The position numbers and the translations under genes are program-made. 64,000 bases of DNA, from assembly GCA_038496675.1 (NCBI GenBank), contig CM076668.1:19049580-19113579 (forward strand), written 5' to 3'. Of this stretch, positions 25,460 through 38,939 are shown one piece after another. The stretch's first letter is position 1, and the number at the start of each line of letters is the position of its first letter. The stretch is from Rachycentron canadum. Its lineage: Eukaryota; Chordata; Actinopteri; Carangiformes; Rachycentridae. The notes beneath the pieces were generated by a model, which made no database searches, was not told where the DNA came from, and saw nothing but the letters and a program-made list of their open reading frames with translations.

Positions 25460-26269
25460 GTTCAACACAATTGAATTTGATTACAAATGAATCACAGAGT
25501 GCTCATATGTAAATTTAATGTCAGGAGTCAAAATAATTAAAATGAATGAATCATGAAAAGCTGCTTTAAAAGACACTGAAATCACTTTAACTCACATTTT
25601 CATAAAACACAAATATTGTTATTGCGTTAAATCTTTTAAGTGAAATAAATGAGATCATTATAACTCATCAGGTCATCCTGACACGGACAGGTCCATATAT
25701 GATTTTATCAGAATAAGTTGATCTACTCTCAAAGTGTTGCTCTTTTTATTGTTTTTCCTTTATTTATCGGGGACGACCATATGATTTATAATGACCTTAT
25801 TTAAGATTGTTTGATTGTTGTCACTAAAACGATGTGTCCAGTGTGTGATGGAATGATACTAAGCATATTTTCAAGGTTTTCAAGCTGTAATTATTTTGGC
25901 TCAGGATAATCCTGACATGACATTTACATATTGTCCCATTTTGATTTACAGGCATTATTCAACTAGATAGACAGATAGATAATATGAGGCCACATAAAGA
26001 CATAATAAATAAATAGATGCTGTAGCAGCTTCTTAATATTCCCACATTTTTTTATCAGTAATAACATTTTGAAAAACTGTTGAAAGTTTGATGCTGAGCT
26101 GATGCCATCAGATCCATCTCCATGACAACAGAGCAAACTTCACCAGGAGCTGGAGACTGAAAAAGTCAATAAGTGGAGCTTGATTTCAGACGGTTTAATG
26201 AGACGTCACAGTATTTACTCACTTGTTGTGAGTTGTGGTGAACTTTGCAGCCTCTGGGGACCCAACCAC

Positions 26270-26274
<5 letters not shown>

Positions 26275-26321
<47 letters not shown>
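26275..26321. repeat. (GT)n microsatellite
   Basis: About 23 GT units. Confidence 0.95.
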
Positions 26322-26323
<2 letters not shown>

Positions 26324-29239
26324 AGATCAGTGCTGTCATTTACTGTGTAATCAGCCGGTGTTTGTGTGTATTTGTGAGTGTGTGTTGTCATGTAAGAGCC
26401 CGTCTGTCAGTACCTGCAGTCTGTTGTGTGTCTGCAGTCGCACTGTGCCGCGTTGAGATGCAGAGAGAGTCCGTGGAGATTTTGGGCTTCTCTCAGTGTC
26501 CCTCAGCTCGAGGCCTCAGGGGAGAGACGAGAGGAGGCAGGGAACGCTTCATCAATAATTTAAAGTGCAACGCTGAAATCTGTCCCCCATAGAGGTTTGT
26601 GCGGGGAAATGTAGGTTCCCACATGTCCACAGTTTAGAAGAGGGAAAACACGTCCAGACAGAGCGCAGGACTGCCATAGAGACAGACAGATAAAGGAGAC
26701 GGGATTCGAGTGTGAGCAGAGTTGAGGGAATTCTTCAGCTTCCTGCAGAAGAGCCGCTGATGCAGAGGAAAGTTTGAGTGTTGGAGGAGGAATGAGGTGG
26801 GAGAGGTCGCACAAACCAAGTATAAATACAAATACGCTGGTTCAGTGAGGTGAAACAAAACGACGGAGAATCACATGGTCAAAAGCATGTGGACCCTGTG
26901 ACGTTCTCCTCAGGCTTCAGCCTTTTACTCCAATTTTTACCTCTGCACCCAGTCTGGTGCATAATGTGTTTGGAAGCCCAGACATAATGTTAATTATTTG
27001 TCTTTGGATATTGACTGGCCTTTCTGAATCGATTGTGAACTAAACCACAAATGCATTTTACATTTACTGTAACTAAGGACACAGATGGACCTCAGCTGGT
27101 GCTGAAGCAAGACATTTATTTTCATTTTAAAATGTGGCTCCAGAAATAATAGCTGTGTGGTCGAGCCCTTGAAATCGGACATGATGTCCCTTATCAGGCA
27201 CAAAACCGATTTCCTTACCTCAGTTCACAGAACACACTGTAGATCCACGTTATTAGTGAAATAATAAATCCTTGAAAGGATTGTGCAGCCTTAGTGGAGG
27301 GATGACCTCTGAACTTTTTCTCTCTGGCACAGTTACAGTAAAGTTGCAGTAAAGACTCAATCAAGGACGCAGTGAAGAAACATCATCAGTCATTTTACTT
27401 CTTCAAATCTTAGTCAGTTTGGTGTCAGGTGTTTATTTTGTCCTCGTTTTCTCTGCTGCTGTTAATTGCAGCTTGATGCATTAAGGAGGTGAACAACAGA
27501 CAATTACAGATGTTAATGTTGTTCCCGCCTCTTCTCATCTTCTGCCTTAGTTCATGGTGAGATCATGGATGTGGATGCATGTGAACAGAGCAACAGTAGA
27601 AGGAGGAATAGAGCATATAGGAGTAGAAGGAAACAAATGTGGTTTATTTGAAACTATGAAATGATGAATTAGATGTTCAGATGAACAGTCGTTCAAAAAA
27701 AGAGAAAACTTGAGATCTTTCTCTTCTTGCTTTTCTCAAACCTCTGCAGACTCCTGCTTTCACTATCCTGCTAATCTTGGCTACTATGGCAACTGCAGAT
27801 GGGAGCAGAGCAGCTGCAGACTCACTAGGCTGGAGATAAAGAATGGGTTATGGTGACCTGTGAGTGACCCTGTGAGTAGAATGAATGAAAGAATAAAGAC
27901 CAACAGGAAAAGAGGGAAAAAATCCTTCACACTTTCTACCTGCTCATCCCATAAAAAAAAAAAAAAAGAAAAAGAAAAAGAAAAAAATCCAGCCCATGCT
28001 TGTTGTCTCCTGGCCCGAAGGCAGCGTGACTGTCTGATGCTGCTTCAACATCCAGAGGAATTCTGGTGCACAATATGGTGGACATATGGTGGCCCAGAAG
28101 GTTCATTTTACCACGCCCGCCACCCAAACTGGTCTCCAGCTCCTCACCCACTCCTCTTCTCACCCTGTCCTTTAACCCTTTTAGAGCCACATTTAGTCTT
28201 TTCTGTTGTCACATCACCCACTGGAGCCAATAGGAGTGTCCCGTGTAGAGACGTGACTCTAGACGTCTCTATCAAAGATGGAGGATGAGAATGGATGGAT
28301 AAACACACAGAAGTAAAGCAGCAAAGCTCCAGTCAAAGGCTCAGACAGATCCAGATCTGAACTAACTTCCTTCAGGAGTTTATCCCTGAAGTCAGTGTCA
28401 CACAGGACAAATCAGGGCTTGTTATAAAGAGCTGATTCTCTAGTTGAAGGAGAAACAAACAGCTCCTGCATCAGGAGAACGAGGCTCTGAAGACCTGATG
28501 GTTGGAAGCCTTGTACACTCCTGTGGGCCTGATAGGGTTAAATGATTTTCCCTCCTACGTATCAAACACACAGCTACAGAACGTTTCTGCTGCTGACACA
28601 TGTTCACACACATGCACGGTGCATATAAAACTACACACTCACACCCATAAGCACTTTGTGTTGCTTCACTCTATCCAGGCTCCCATCAGGTAAAATGATC
28701 TTGGTGGAGAGACGTGATGGAGGCAAACACACACACACACACACACACACGGAGAATCCTTTGGGATTGGTGTAAAGATAAATTAATCATTGAAAGCCCA
28801 ACTTGCTTAAGGCATGGCCTGCCGCCTTGAAATGAATTTTTCACCAGCAAGCAGATCTGTCTTCGCTTCCCTTCTTTCTTTCTCTGACACACACTCCCTC
28901 TTTTCTTGCTTTCGATAAATACATTCATTTTTTAGCTCCTCTGCCTCCTCTTCTGCTCAGGTATTCAGAGGCTGCAAGTTCATAACACCCACACACACAC
29001 ACACACGCACACACACACACACAAGTTGCAAATTGGAAAATTGGCTATACTCCTTCTTTGTAAGCTTGAAACACACAACTACACACGCACAACACACACT
29101 CACCGCATCATGGAGATGAGCTGAAGCATCGTGGTGAATTTTTCTCTGTGACGCTGTGATAACACTACAACCGGCAGAATGAGGTTCAGGAGCTGAAGCT
29201 CTGTTTGATATCAATAAGATCTCTTACAAGTATAGACGT

Positions 29240-29241
<2 letters not shown>

Positions 29242-29287
<46 letters not shown>
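29242..29287. repeat. (GT)n microsatellite
   Basis: About 23 GT units. Confidence 0.95.
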
Positions 29288-29289
<2 letters not shown>

Positions 29290-31358
29290 CTCCATGCCCT
29301 GTGGATAATCGTGGGATCTCTCACAGTGTAGCTGCCCTTGACTCAGTGAGTCATTACACACATGCACAAATACAAAAAGTGCACATCAGAACAAAATTTG
29401 CCTTCCATTGTGCAGTCATATCAAAAACATAAAAACCAGCTCTCTGAGACCCTGAGCGCCAACGTTCAAACGCCCCGTGATAATGAAAATGAACCTCCAT
29501 CATTTCCATGGAGCCACAGGACGTCCAGAGACAGGAAACGGAAGAAACATTTAGTCATCAGCCCTTTTTTTAAACAGAAAAACAACCAGTCTCTGTCACT
29601 GATTGTTTTCTCCAGAGCAGCAGAGACATTCAGAGACTAAATGTGTTAACTGCTGAGGAAAAGCATCAGATTAGCTCCACGTTAGCTGAGCTGTCCATGA
29701 CATTGGCTTTTCCAACACACGCTAAATCGATGTGGCTTGTGCCCTCACTGCCCTGGGCCCTGCAGGGGTCTTGGGTCCCTGGATTAACCCACAGGTTAAA
29801 CAAAAATGTATAAATATGCACACACAAGATAAAAATAAACATAAAAGAGGATTAAGACATGACTGATAATGAACATTGTCAGTTGTAATGATGAGGGAGA
29901 CGTTACATTATCACACATTAATAACCTTCTTGAATTATTTCTCGTGGTAACAGTAAATAAAATACAGGAGCAGCAGATAAAAAGCTTGTGGGAGCTGAAC
30001 GTATTCAGTCAGTCTTTTGTGTTTGTTGTGAGATTGTGCGTGTGTGTGTTTTTAATGTGAACGGAGGAGCTGCACCACATGCTGCAGAAGCGTTTTCAAG
30101 GGGGTAAGAAGGTAAACAGACCATGTGCAGGGTGGGTGGAAACTGTGTTCATGCTTTAGAGAATGACTTCAACATTCCCGCTCCCCTGATGATGAGCCGT
30201 TTCGATTTTAACCCTCAGGACAAACATGTGAGGCTCAATCATCAATGTATGAATTGATTTCCCTCTGTCGACGTCCTGAGGCTTTGTTGTGAATAATTTT
30301 GTAATTTTCTTCCAGATTTTCTAATTCAACAGTCAATGGTTCACAAAAGAAAACTAATAATTTGCCCATTTCTAAATGAGTCCCTTTTTTATTTGACTAC
30401 TCTTTGTGTTCCTTCAGATTTCTCTTTCTCCTCTTTTTAAAAACTTCACTGTGATGATTTAAATTGTCAAAACAAAATATTTCTGCAGCAATAACTGTCA
30501 CACAAAGTTATGTTCAACACAAGGACACAAATGCTGGAATGACCCTGCCTGAACCGTCCTGTAGTGAGTGTTTGTCTGCAGCGTCCACTCCCTCTGAAAT
30601 CTGCTCAGGTCAGAAGATGCACCTCGAGCCGAGAGATCAGCGTTGTTGGGTTGTGATTTCCTTTCTGTTTATTTAACCCCTGAAGATAAAGAGGACTATA
30701 ATTAAAACCCTGACAGATAAAGGTTGGAACACTAACGTGAGCTGCACTATGGGTTTGAGCCTGAATATTATTACAGTATCAAATATTTAAATCTCCTGGC
30801 ATTAAGCTGAGAGCTCGTGTTTGTTTTCATTACAGTGTGAGACTTTATTAATTTGTGTGTGAAGAGTCCGTCGTGGTTTCTGTGCTTTGCTGAGTGGATT
30901 TTAACAAGCTTTGGATGTAAATGCAGGCAGACTTATCTTTAATAAAGACGTTATCTTCCTTTTAGCTTTCGCTGCTAATACAGTAGCTTTTATTGATACA
31001 CACATGAACACATTAAATTACATTTTCACAATGCTTCACAAACATGTTGGTGAGTCTTTGTTTGAACACACATCACTGTAAGTAAGAAGAAAAATATGCA
31101 ATGCAGCCTCCGTACTAATCAAGTTGTCAACTGCTGAGCCTGAAAATATTCTTTTCCTAAAGAAATACATCTGGGAAAATGTGCTTGTTTGCTTTATAGA
31201 AATTAATTTGGTATTCTGATACAAGACGCACTGAAACTCAGTTTCCTTCCTACATCCGTGGCGTCTCTGCACCATCAGAGTCAGCTCCAGTATGAGCTTG
31301 GCCTTGCTGTGCACACAGATTGAACCAGAGACTGTTAAGAAAGTGGACAAAGACTGAG

Positions 31359-32080
31359 AAGACGCTGCTTTAAAAAACGCAGCCTGTGTCATTGAAGTAG
31401 GAGGAAAACAGCCACTGATTAAGTTCCAAGAAAACTCAAAGTAGCATTGATTCCTTGTGTGTTGTTGACAAGCTTCACACAAAAATATTCTTCATGAGAA
31501 TATAATGGAGGTGAGTCAAAGTCAAAACTAAGTCCCAAATCTAAAGGTTTAAAGGTCCTCGACAACTTATTACGTGTCATTTATTCTAACTGATTTTTAC
31601 TTTATGGTGTTTAAAAGAGTCCAACTGGGACCAGAGTTAAGTCAGGGATCACTGGGGTCCGATCTCACATGAGTCTTTGAGTTTCAGTCTGAAACTGACA
31701 GTGTACAGACTCTGAGACGGGTGGTTTCAGGTGAAGGATTTAATAAAGAACCAAGGAGAACAAACACAAAGTCTCACATAAAAGGATGAGGCGAATCCAG
31801 ACTGGGGGGAGCCAGAAATCCAAATCCAAGAAAACCAGGCAAATATACAGGAACAAAAACTGAGAAACTCAACTGGAGCCAAGCAAAAGGCAAAAAACAG
31901 AAAAGGCAAAAGACATTAAGTTTCAGTACAAACAGGGAACTAAGAGACTTAAATACACGAGGTGAAAGAACACAGGTTTAACACATTAGGGTGTGGCAGA
32001 TAATCACAAAGACAGGAAGTAAGACCAGAGACTGTCTCTAAACCTGGACCTGGACTCTGGTCTGAGCCTTAAACCTTCAT
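31359..32080 (-). repeat. 720-bp inverted repeat, left arm (LTR-like sequence)
   Basis: The reverse complement of this block matches 40,135-40,854 essentially base for base wherever compared. The length difference of two bases is explained by a T-run indel (T6 versus T4). Read on the minus strand it has LTR-like marks: a TATTTAA promoter motif and an ATTAAA signal about 210 bases later. An identical 60-codon open frame in both arms is not a recognised protein. The outer end (AGCCTTAAACCTTCAT) is also found in repeat family A, then the arm stops abruptly at unrelated sequence. Confidence 0.9.
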
Positions 32081-32085
32081 GAGGA

Positions 32086-32088
<3 letters not shown>

Positions 32089-32125
<37 letters not shown>
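32089..32125. repeat. (GT)n microsatellite
   Basis: About 18 GT units begin within 10 bases of the end of the left inverted arm. Confidence 0.95.
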
Positions 32126-32126
<1 letters not shown>

Positions 32127-32339
32127 GTCATGTCTCCAGTTGTTTTGGCTGATAGATAATTTGCCGTCTGAGCAGCAGTGATGCTGAGCTGAGGTCAGAT
32201 TTTCCTCAGTTGTGTCTTTATTCCAAAGCGACTTGTGCAACGCAACTTTGTGAGTGTGTGTTTAATAGTCGGCTCTATGTCCTCTAGTGTATGAATGTAA
32301 TTCAGTTGTTTATGGTTGAGGAGTTTTGTTCATTTCTTG

Positions 32340-32340
<1 letters not shown>

Positions 32341-32415
<75 letters not shown>
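32341..32415. repeat. long (GT)n microsatellite
   Basis: About 37 perfect GT units, one of the longest uninterrupted runs in the window. Confidence 0.95.
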
Positions 32416-32417
<2 letters not shown>

Positions 32418-32423
32418 GCCCTG

Positions 32424-32466
32424 CAGCTATACTCACCTGTCAGTCCATGACAGGTGAGTATAGCTG
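32424..32466. repeat. perfect palindrome with 5-base loop
   Basis: The left arm CAGCTATACTCACCTGTCA (32,424-32,442) is the exact reverse complement of 32,448-32,466, with loop GTCCA. Nine bases separate it from the long GT run. Confidence 0.95.
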
Positions 32467-34019
32467 TCAGCTCCAGCCAGTTCACGTTAGCTCTTTGCCG
32501 TTTGACTCTGATCTTCCTCGCTGCCGCTGCCAAGTCAGAGCTGAGTCGACTCACATTTGTAATTTTTTTTTTTTTTTAGCAAACATCTTCCTCACAAACT
32601 ACTTTGACCAAACAAATCACATCAGTTCACATTTATGAAAGTGTGTTGTGCCGATAAAGACAGTTTCCCCTCAGCTCCTCAGCATCATCATGTTGGTTTT
32701 TTAGGACCATAACTGTACATCATCTTTAAAATGTTGTGCGACTTTTGAGGTGTGATTTCTTTGATATGTGAGGAAGCTGAGAGGGAGGAACTGATGGAGA
32801 ATGATCAAGGGAAGAAAAAATACACATTTCTTTATGTTCTTCAGAATAAACACAATATGTCAAAAACATAGAGAATAAAGTGGAGCATTTAGCAGCTAAA
32901 GGGCCAGATGTTTCAGTCAGGAGCTGGTGGAGACCAAACATGTAGCTAAAAGGGAGGGAATATGGGATTTATATTGATCAGGTGGACAGAAACACATGTT
33001 GCTGTTTCTACTATCTTCATGATATGTTAAATTTTACAAGATGGTGAAATGTATATGTTGAATTTACAGCTGGTTTTGCAGCCATCAAGAACCCAAATGA
33101 ACCGGTTCATGTAGGTTTAAAAAGCTTGATGGCAGAATTATTGCTCGTTTGAATTATTGAATTTACTAATTGAATTATTGAACAAAATTTAAACGTTTAA
33201 TTGTATCAGGATCATAACTGGACTTCTGGACTGTGTGGATGTTGTTACTGCCTGATCCTGGAGGAGCCTCCCGCTTCGTTTATTAATTAATGAAAAAATA
33301 TCTGTCAGTGAATGTTACAACCAACAAAAACCCGAAAGACAAAATTATACAAGACGTCAAAGTGTCATGTTTGGCGCAGGATTAGTGAACCACAGGGGGA
33401 GTAAACACACACTGAGCCGAGGCTATAGGAGTGTATTAATCAATAATTCATTTTCAGGATTTGTTCTGCTCTGCAAAGCCGACTGTAGCCTGTTTGACTC
33501 TGGCATCAACCTGGGTGTGTGTTTAATCTGTTTACATGGATCTAACGGCCTGAGACAATGCTTCAAGCACCCAGCGGGAAGTGAAACACAAACACACAAG
33601 AGGCAGCATTAGTTTCATTCACCAGAGGCCAAACGCAGAGTTAACACAGAGCTTGACAGAGTCAGTAAAATTCATCTTTGTTTTATTGTCCTCTGAAGTC
33701 TGGAAACACACCTTAAACCAGTTTAACCAGTGAGGAGAGAAAAGGAGTCAGATTGTTTGTAGAAGTGGAGGAAGGACGCAGAACTTCAAAATAAAAGCTT
33801 TTTTGTTTTTTTAAATCATCAGTTCAACAAGAAAACACTCTTCACGCAGTGATGTTCTGAGGTGAGGATGAGGAGTAAATCAGGATTAAATGTCTTCTTC
33901 TATTCCTGCAGGAACGCAGCTGCCCACCAACGTTGTTAAGACGCTGATATTTGTTTGAGTGGAGGTTGTGACGTCAGGTGGCTAAAATTCAGTGTCTAAC
34001 TCAAATGTGATTTTTTTTT

Positions 34020-34325
34020 TTACCATTATTTTTGACAGGACAAGTGTAGTGAGTCAGGAAATGGGTCAGAGAAGAGAAGAATGACATCCATGAAAGAATC
34101 CAGCCGGCTGGGAATTGAACCGGGGAATCCTGCTGGGCCCAACCACTGGGGCATCACTGACCTAAAAATTTTTTTAAGGTTATTTTTTTGGACATTTTTC
34201 ACAGTTACAGTAAGAGAGAGAGAGAGAGAGGGGGCGATGGCCTCCAGCAAAGGGCCAAGCTGGGATTCAAACTGCAGTTTGGACAAAGCCTCTGTGATAT
34301 TTGTTCTACCAGGTGAGCCACAACC
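34020..34325. mobile_element. two adjacent SINE-like relics
   Basis: The first block (34,020-34,160) has GGGAATTGAACCGGGGAATC, and the second (34,195-34,325) has GGCGATGGCCTCCAGCAAAG, a GA run, GCTGGGATTCAAACTGCAG and CTACCAGGTGAGCCACAACC. Both look like degenerate copies of fish repeats with minus-strand tRNA-like box-B and box-A segments. Subfamily is unknown. Confidence 0.5.
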
Positions 34326-35379
34326 TTTCCATCCAAAATGTTCTGATTCTCAAACGTTACGGTCCATCAGCTTTCTGAGGTTATATTGGCGCCAGTTGCC
34401 AGCTGGGTAAGTGAAGACAGCATTCACTCCAGTCCAGCCGTGTCTGAAAAACATTTACAACTGTAAATGCACTCAAGGGGCAAGATGGGTTGAAATCAGA
34501 TCCGTAAACACACCTCTGAAGGAGGTTATTTACAGCTGAAACCACCAAATCTAACACCACAAACTACATTTAACTGTATTTATTTCTGTGAACATAATCA
34601 TTAATAACTTTATCTTGTCCAACCATCACTTTAGATTTTAAATCTCTGTTTAACTATGACTCACCTCACCTGAACTGTTACAGACTTCCATCCAGTCAAA
34701 CTGTGTCTGTGTGTGTGTGTCCTGCTTGTTGCTGAAGTCCTGGATGTCCTTTGCGTCCCCACCTGTGCCTCAGGCTTACCATGGTCCAGGTTCCCCGCTA
34801 ACTTCTCCTAATGAATAGTGAATGCTGTTGTCAGGGCTGATCAGACCGAGCAGCAGGGAGACGGACGAGGAGCGGGGCTGAGTGGGTCTGGATCGGGTAG
34901 TCGTGACGAGTAAAAATGACTTTGGTTCTCATCGATCCACTTCTTCAACTCTGAGTCTCAGTAAATGCAAACACATGCTGGCACGCTCACGTAAACACCC
35001 GAAGTGCTCGGAGAGTCCAGTGGATACACTGAGACTGTAGATGGAGCTGATTTTGGGACTGATCCCAGACAGTAAAGATACATCGGACCTGTACCTGGGC
35101 CACATGCTTGTGTCTCTTCTGGCCCAGTATACGCTCCGGGACCAGGCCCAAGTCTGGCCCATGTACAGCATGTTGGTCAGATGCTACTTTCAAATGGGAC
35201 CAAATCTTCCAAAAAATGATGAAACGTGGTGCCTGTTTTACTGAAGTGTCAACCCACCATGATGTCATTCAGTTGGTTTATGAACTGTTTTTTTTTAAGC
35301 CTCCAGTTTGTAATTTGTCTGCCGAACATCTTGGTTCTTTTAAACCCAGAAAAAACCATATTCATCCCCTGCTTTCTGG

Positions 35380-35612
35380 TCTATTTTCCTCTAAATGGAC
35401 CATCATTTAAAAAATGAACATCATGTTGTATTGAAGACTTGAAACTAGAGACTGAGACCATAAACTCATTAGGAAAACATTTACTGAGCTAATAAATCAA
35501 GGAGAAGTAGGGACATTTTCCCATAGACTTCAATACAATCTGACTTCTTTAACAACCAGTGGAGTCGCCCCCTGATGGTCACTAGAGAGAATGAAGGTTT
35601 AAGGCTCTTTAG
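35380..35612 (-). repeat. dispersed repeat family A, copy 3
   Basis: This is the reverse complement of copies 1, 2 and 5: CAACATGATG sequence, TTTCCCATAGACTTCAATAC and CGCCCCCTGATGGTCACTAG are all present. Confidence 0.85.
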
Positions 35613-37975
35613 ACACAGAGTCTACGTCCACTGTTATAAACAGCTGCTTCTTGTTGTGATGTCAATGTTTCCTCCATTTACGAGTTGAGGTCAGACCTGG
35701 AATATGAAAACTAGACTTTCCTCGATTTCTGCTGTTAAAGCTTCACTGGCACAGGTATGATTTTCTGCTGCAGCCAAGACAACTGGTTATTATTTACCTG
35801 GGTGGGACTGTGGTACAAGTACTGAGGACTTCTGCTGTCGATGATGTTGTCAAGCTTTAACATCAGCTCCAGAAGACATTTACCTGCACAATTGAATTAG
35901 GAAAGTTAACAAACTCCATCTGAACAATTCAGCTCAGCTACTAAATCCAACTGTTTCTTTGCTGAACTGGAGTGAGACAGTCTGGCTTATGGAGGGTTTT
36001 GGCTTCAGGTCACCAGCCACCGTTACTGATGAGCCACAAAGTGCCATACTTGTCACCAAGCAACATGGACAAGAGGTCATTTTTTTTCTTTTTTCACAAA
36101 ACCTTGAGGATTTAAGCCACTAATAATTTAACAGTTTAACTGAGCTGGAACCAAATACTTATAAATATATATATGCACATATATATATAAAAGAGTGACC
36201 CTCAGACTGTCTGTCACTGCTGTTTGCTAGGTTGGGCCACGAAGTATCCACCTGTCTGGGAAAGTCTAGTCGCACCACTGAGACGTATTCGGTCTTCACA
36301 TGCAGCTCCTGGGTTATGTGTATTTTCTGTTGTGTTCCTGCAAACAGCAAAATGCAGGATGTTTAAAGAGAAATTCATTTTATTCAGGTTTGATATGTGT
36401 GTTTTTATACAATGGAGCAGAGACTTGTCTGGACTGATGAAGAGGTGCGAATAAAAGACAACATCAGGGACGGAGAATAAAAAAGTGTGTGACTTTTCTC
36501 TCTTCAGATATAAAGTAGATCATAAACCTCCTGAACAATGTTCCTGCCTCTAACACATACAAATATATACTATTTCATATGTTGACTAAGAAACACAGAC
36601 AGACATTGGGTCTAATCCTTTGTCACCAGGGCAAATAAACAGCACAAGGCCAAATAACTGGACGGGCACATAAACAAACCCAACCAATCAGAGGAGGCCT
36701 TGAAGTGAAGGGGGGCCCAAGAGGGACCTCAACTGCAGCTCTTCCTCCATCAAAGTTTTTCCTCGGCCTGTTTGTGTTTTGTTGCTGGTGTCCACTTCGG
36801 GGACGGCTCAGTCACCCTCGCTTTAGAAAACCACTGCAGCTTAAAAGACAGAAGCTCTGAGTCAACGGGGGATTCACTTTCCAGCAGAGTTCAAGAGCAT
36901 CTTTTTTTTTCTTTTTTTTTTATAAATGTTGGGGTTTGTATTTGATTGGAGGAATGTGGATGAGGAGAGAGGGTGAGAAAGGCCCTAAAGAGCATAAGAA
37001 AGGATGAGGGAGGAGGTTTTTGAGAAAAGGACAGATGTAAAAGAAAACAGGAACATTTGGATGTAACATCTAAGTGTCCCAGTGGAGAGATCTGATCATT
37101 TCTTAAGTTTTCAGGCATCATATTTTCAAAGGAGTGAGATGTCTTTGACTCTGACATCCCAGCATGTGGAGGCATTTGAGGAGAGCCAAGTGTCTCAGCT
37201 TTTAAACCCAGAATGGATTGGGAACTCAGAGTCGCCTCAGTGGAAGTAAATAAATGTCACAGCAGTGGAGAGGCGAGCCTTTTTAATACAGTGCTGACTT
37301 TGTATTGTCTTTATTTACAGTCGAGTGTGTGTGTGGGGGGGTTATATCAGGCATCAACGCTCCATCACATCTTCATCTCCAGTAGACATTTGTCCACTGG
37401 AAGCATTTCATGCTCATGCATATTCTGTACTTTTTCTTTTTCCAACATTTTCTGTCATATGTTGACACTTGTTTGTGTCTTAGGTTACTCTCTGTCTCTC
37501 TCCCTCCCTCCCTCCCTCCCTCGCCATCTTTCTTGCTTGAACTCAACATTAAAAGAAAACTACAGTAAGAAACTACAGCCATGGTGGTGCAACATGCTAG
37601 CTAGCTTTAGCATGTCAATATGCTCATGATTGTTAGCAACTAAAAACAGATGCTACATTGAGGACTGGTTGTGTCACTGTCAGCGCGACCAGACTGTTTC
37701 ATTTCACTCCAATATTTATCCAGCAGTTTGAGATATGTGACTGGAGGTGATCATCGTGGTCATTGGGATTCATCCTCTGGGGACCATGAATGTCAGAGTT
37801 AACTCTCTGAGAGTTAGCCCAGCAGCTGCTGCTTGGTTTCAGCACAACAACGATGTGTTTACTGTTGCTTTGCTGTGTTGTGTAGTTGTTTCAGTGGGTT
37901 GGCCCACATTGCACCAGCTCAGTTTCTCCTCTCTGTCTGCCAGATTTCTTGGACACCGAGGCACTAAAACATGCT

Positions 37976-37981
<6 letters not shown>

Positions 37982-38056
<75 letters not shown>

Positions 38057-38080
38057 TGCGTGTGTGTGTGTGCGTGCGTG
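37982..38080. repeat. interrupted (GT)n microsatellite
   Basis: Nearly 100 bases of GT contain CGCGCG and GTGCG interruptions toward the right end. Confidence 0.95.
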
Positions 38081-38421
38081 AGAGGCAGCACATTTAAAAT
38101 GGAGGCTGATCTTTCCCTCCAACTCTCCATCTACTTGTATTTCTTCTCCTGTGATCTGTGTTTGGCGTCTACAGAAGCCATTTTCGATTTATTTTGAAGC
38201 TGAATTGTGGTTGTTTCTTCTTAAAGTTAGTCATAGAACAGAACTGCATCTAGTCCTTTTTATTTTTCTTATATTTATTCAATCGATCTCTTGATTTTCT
38301 CTATTTGAATTTAGTCCTTGATGTTGAGACACTTCTGTCTGACTTTGCTGAGCCATGAAACGAGGATAGCTGGAAACAAAAGCTTTGGTTTTATTTGTTC
38401 AAATGAATAATATATACAATA

Positions 38422-38939
38422 TACACCGATCAGCCGTAACATTATGACCACTGACAGGTGAACAACAATCACCTGGTTACCATGGCACCTGTCAGTGGTG
38501 GGATATATAAACTGCTGAAGAAGTTCATACTGGTTCTGATAGAAAGGTTTGTTGTGTATGGGGCTGTGTAGCTGCAGACCGGTCAGGGTTTCAATGCTGA
38601 GCCCTGTCCACCACTCTTCCCTAATGGCAGTGGCCTCTTTCAGCAGGATAATGCTCCCTGTCACTGCAACAATGGTTCAGGAGCTTTGAGGAACAACAAC
38701 CAGTTCAAGGTGTTGACTTGGCTCCAAATCCCCCAGATCTCAGTCCAGTCCAGCATCTGTGGGATGAGCTGGACCAACAAGTCTGATCCATGGAGGCTCC
38801 ACCTCACAACTTCAGGACTTAAAGGTCTGGGTCCAGAGACCACAGCTCAGCTTCAGAGTTCTAGAGGAGTCCAGACCTCCAGGACCAGGACGTACACAAG
38901 ATGAGGCAGGTGGTCGTAATGTTATGGCTGATGAGTGTA
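38422..38939 (+). mobile_element. internally deleted Tc1/mariner-like element with both terminal repeats
   Basis: Terminal inverted repeats are visible: TACACCGATCAGCCGTAACA at the left, and the right end TAATGTTATGGCTGATGAGT whose complement matches it with few changes. Flanking TA dinucleotides fit Tc1 target preference. Inside is the plus-strand C-terminal coding remnant of a DDE transposase: DNAPCH-type text (GGATAATGCTCCCTGTCACT), then a region corresponding to LTWLQIPQ and HLWDELDQQV, with frame breaks. At 518 bp it cannot encode transposase and could only have moved in trans. Confidence 0.85.

Larger units (their letters stand above)
20501..31358. other. intergenic: microsatellites and transposon relics, no gene seen
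   Basis: None of the open frames here has recognisable family similarity. Most are CA/GT-run translations or short random frames. Recognisable items are a Tc1 relic and repeat family A copy (22.66-23.12 kb), a SINE (25.3 kb) and many dinucleotide runs, including 28,726-28,751 and 28,988-29,023. Confidence 0.5.

Noticed and set aside
27860..28288. 142-codon open frame
   Set aside because: It includes an A-run-derived poly-Lys tract and matches no family; no splice structure.
31036..31482. 148-codon minus-strand open frame
   Set aside because: It crosses the boundary of the inverted arm, has no recognised domain, and only part of it is shared with the other arm.
18605..38080. CRISPR-like arrays or satellite arrays
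   Set aside because: The tandem runs are dinucleotide microsatellites without spacers, in a vertebrate context.
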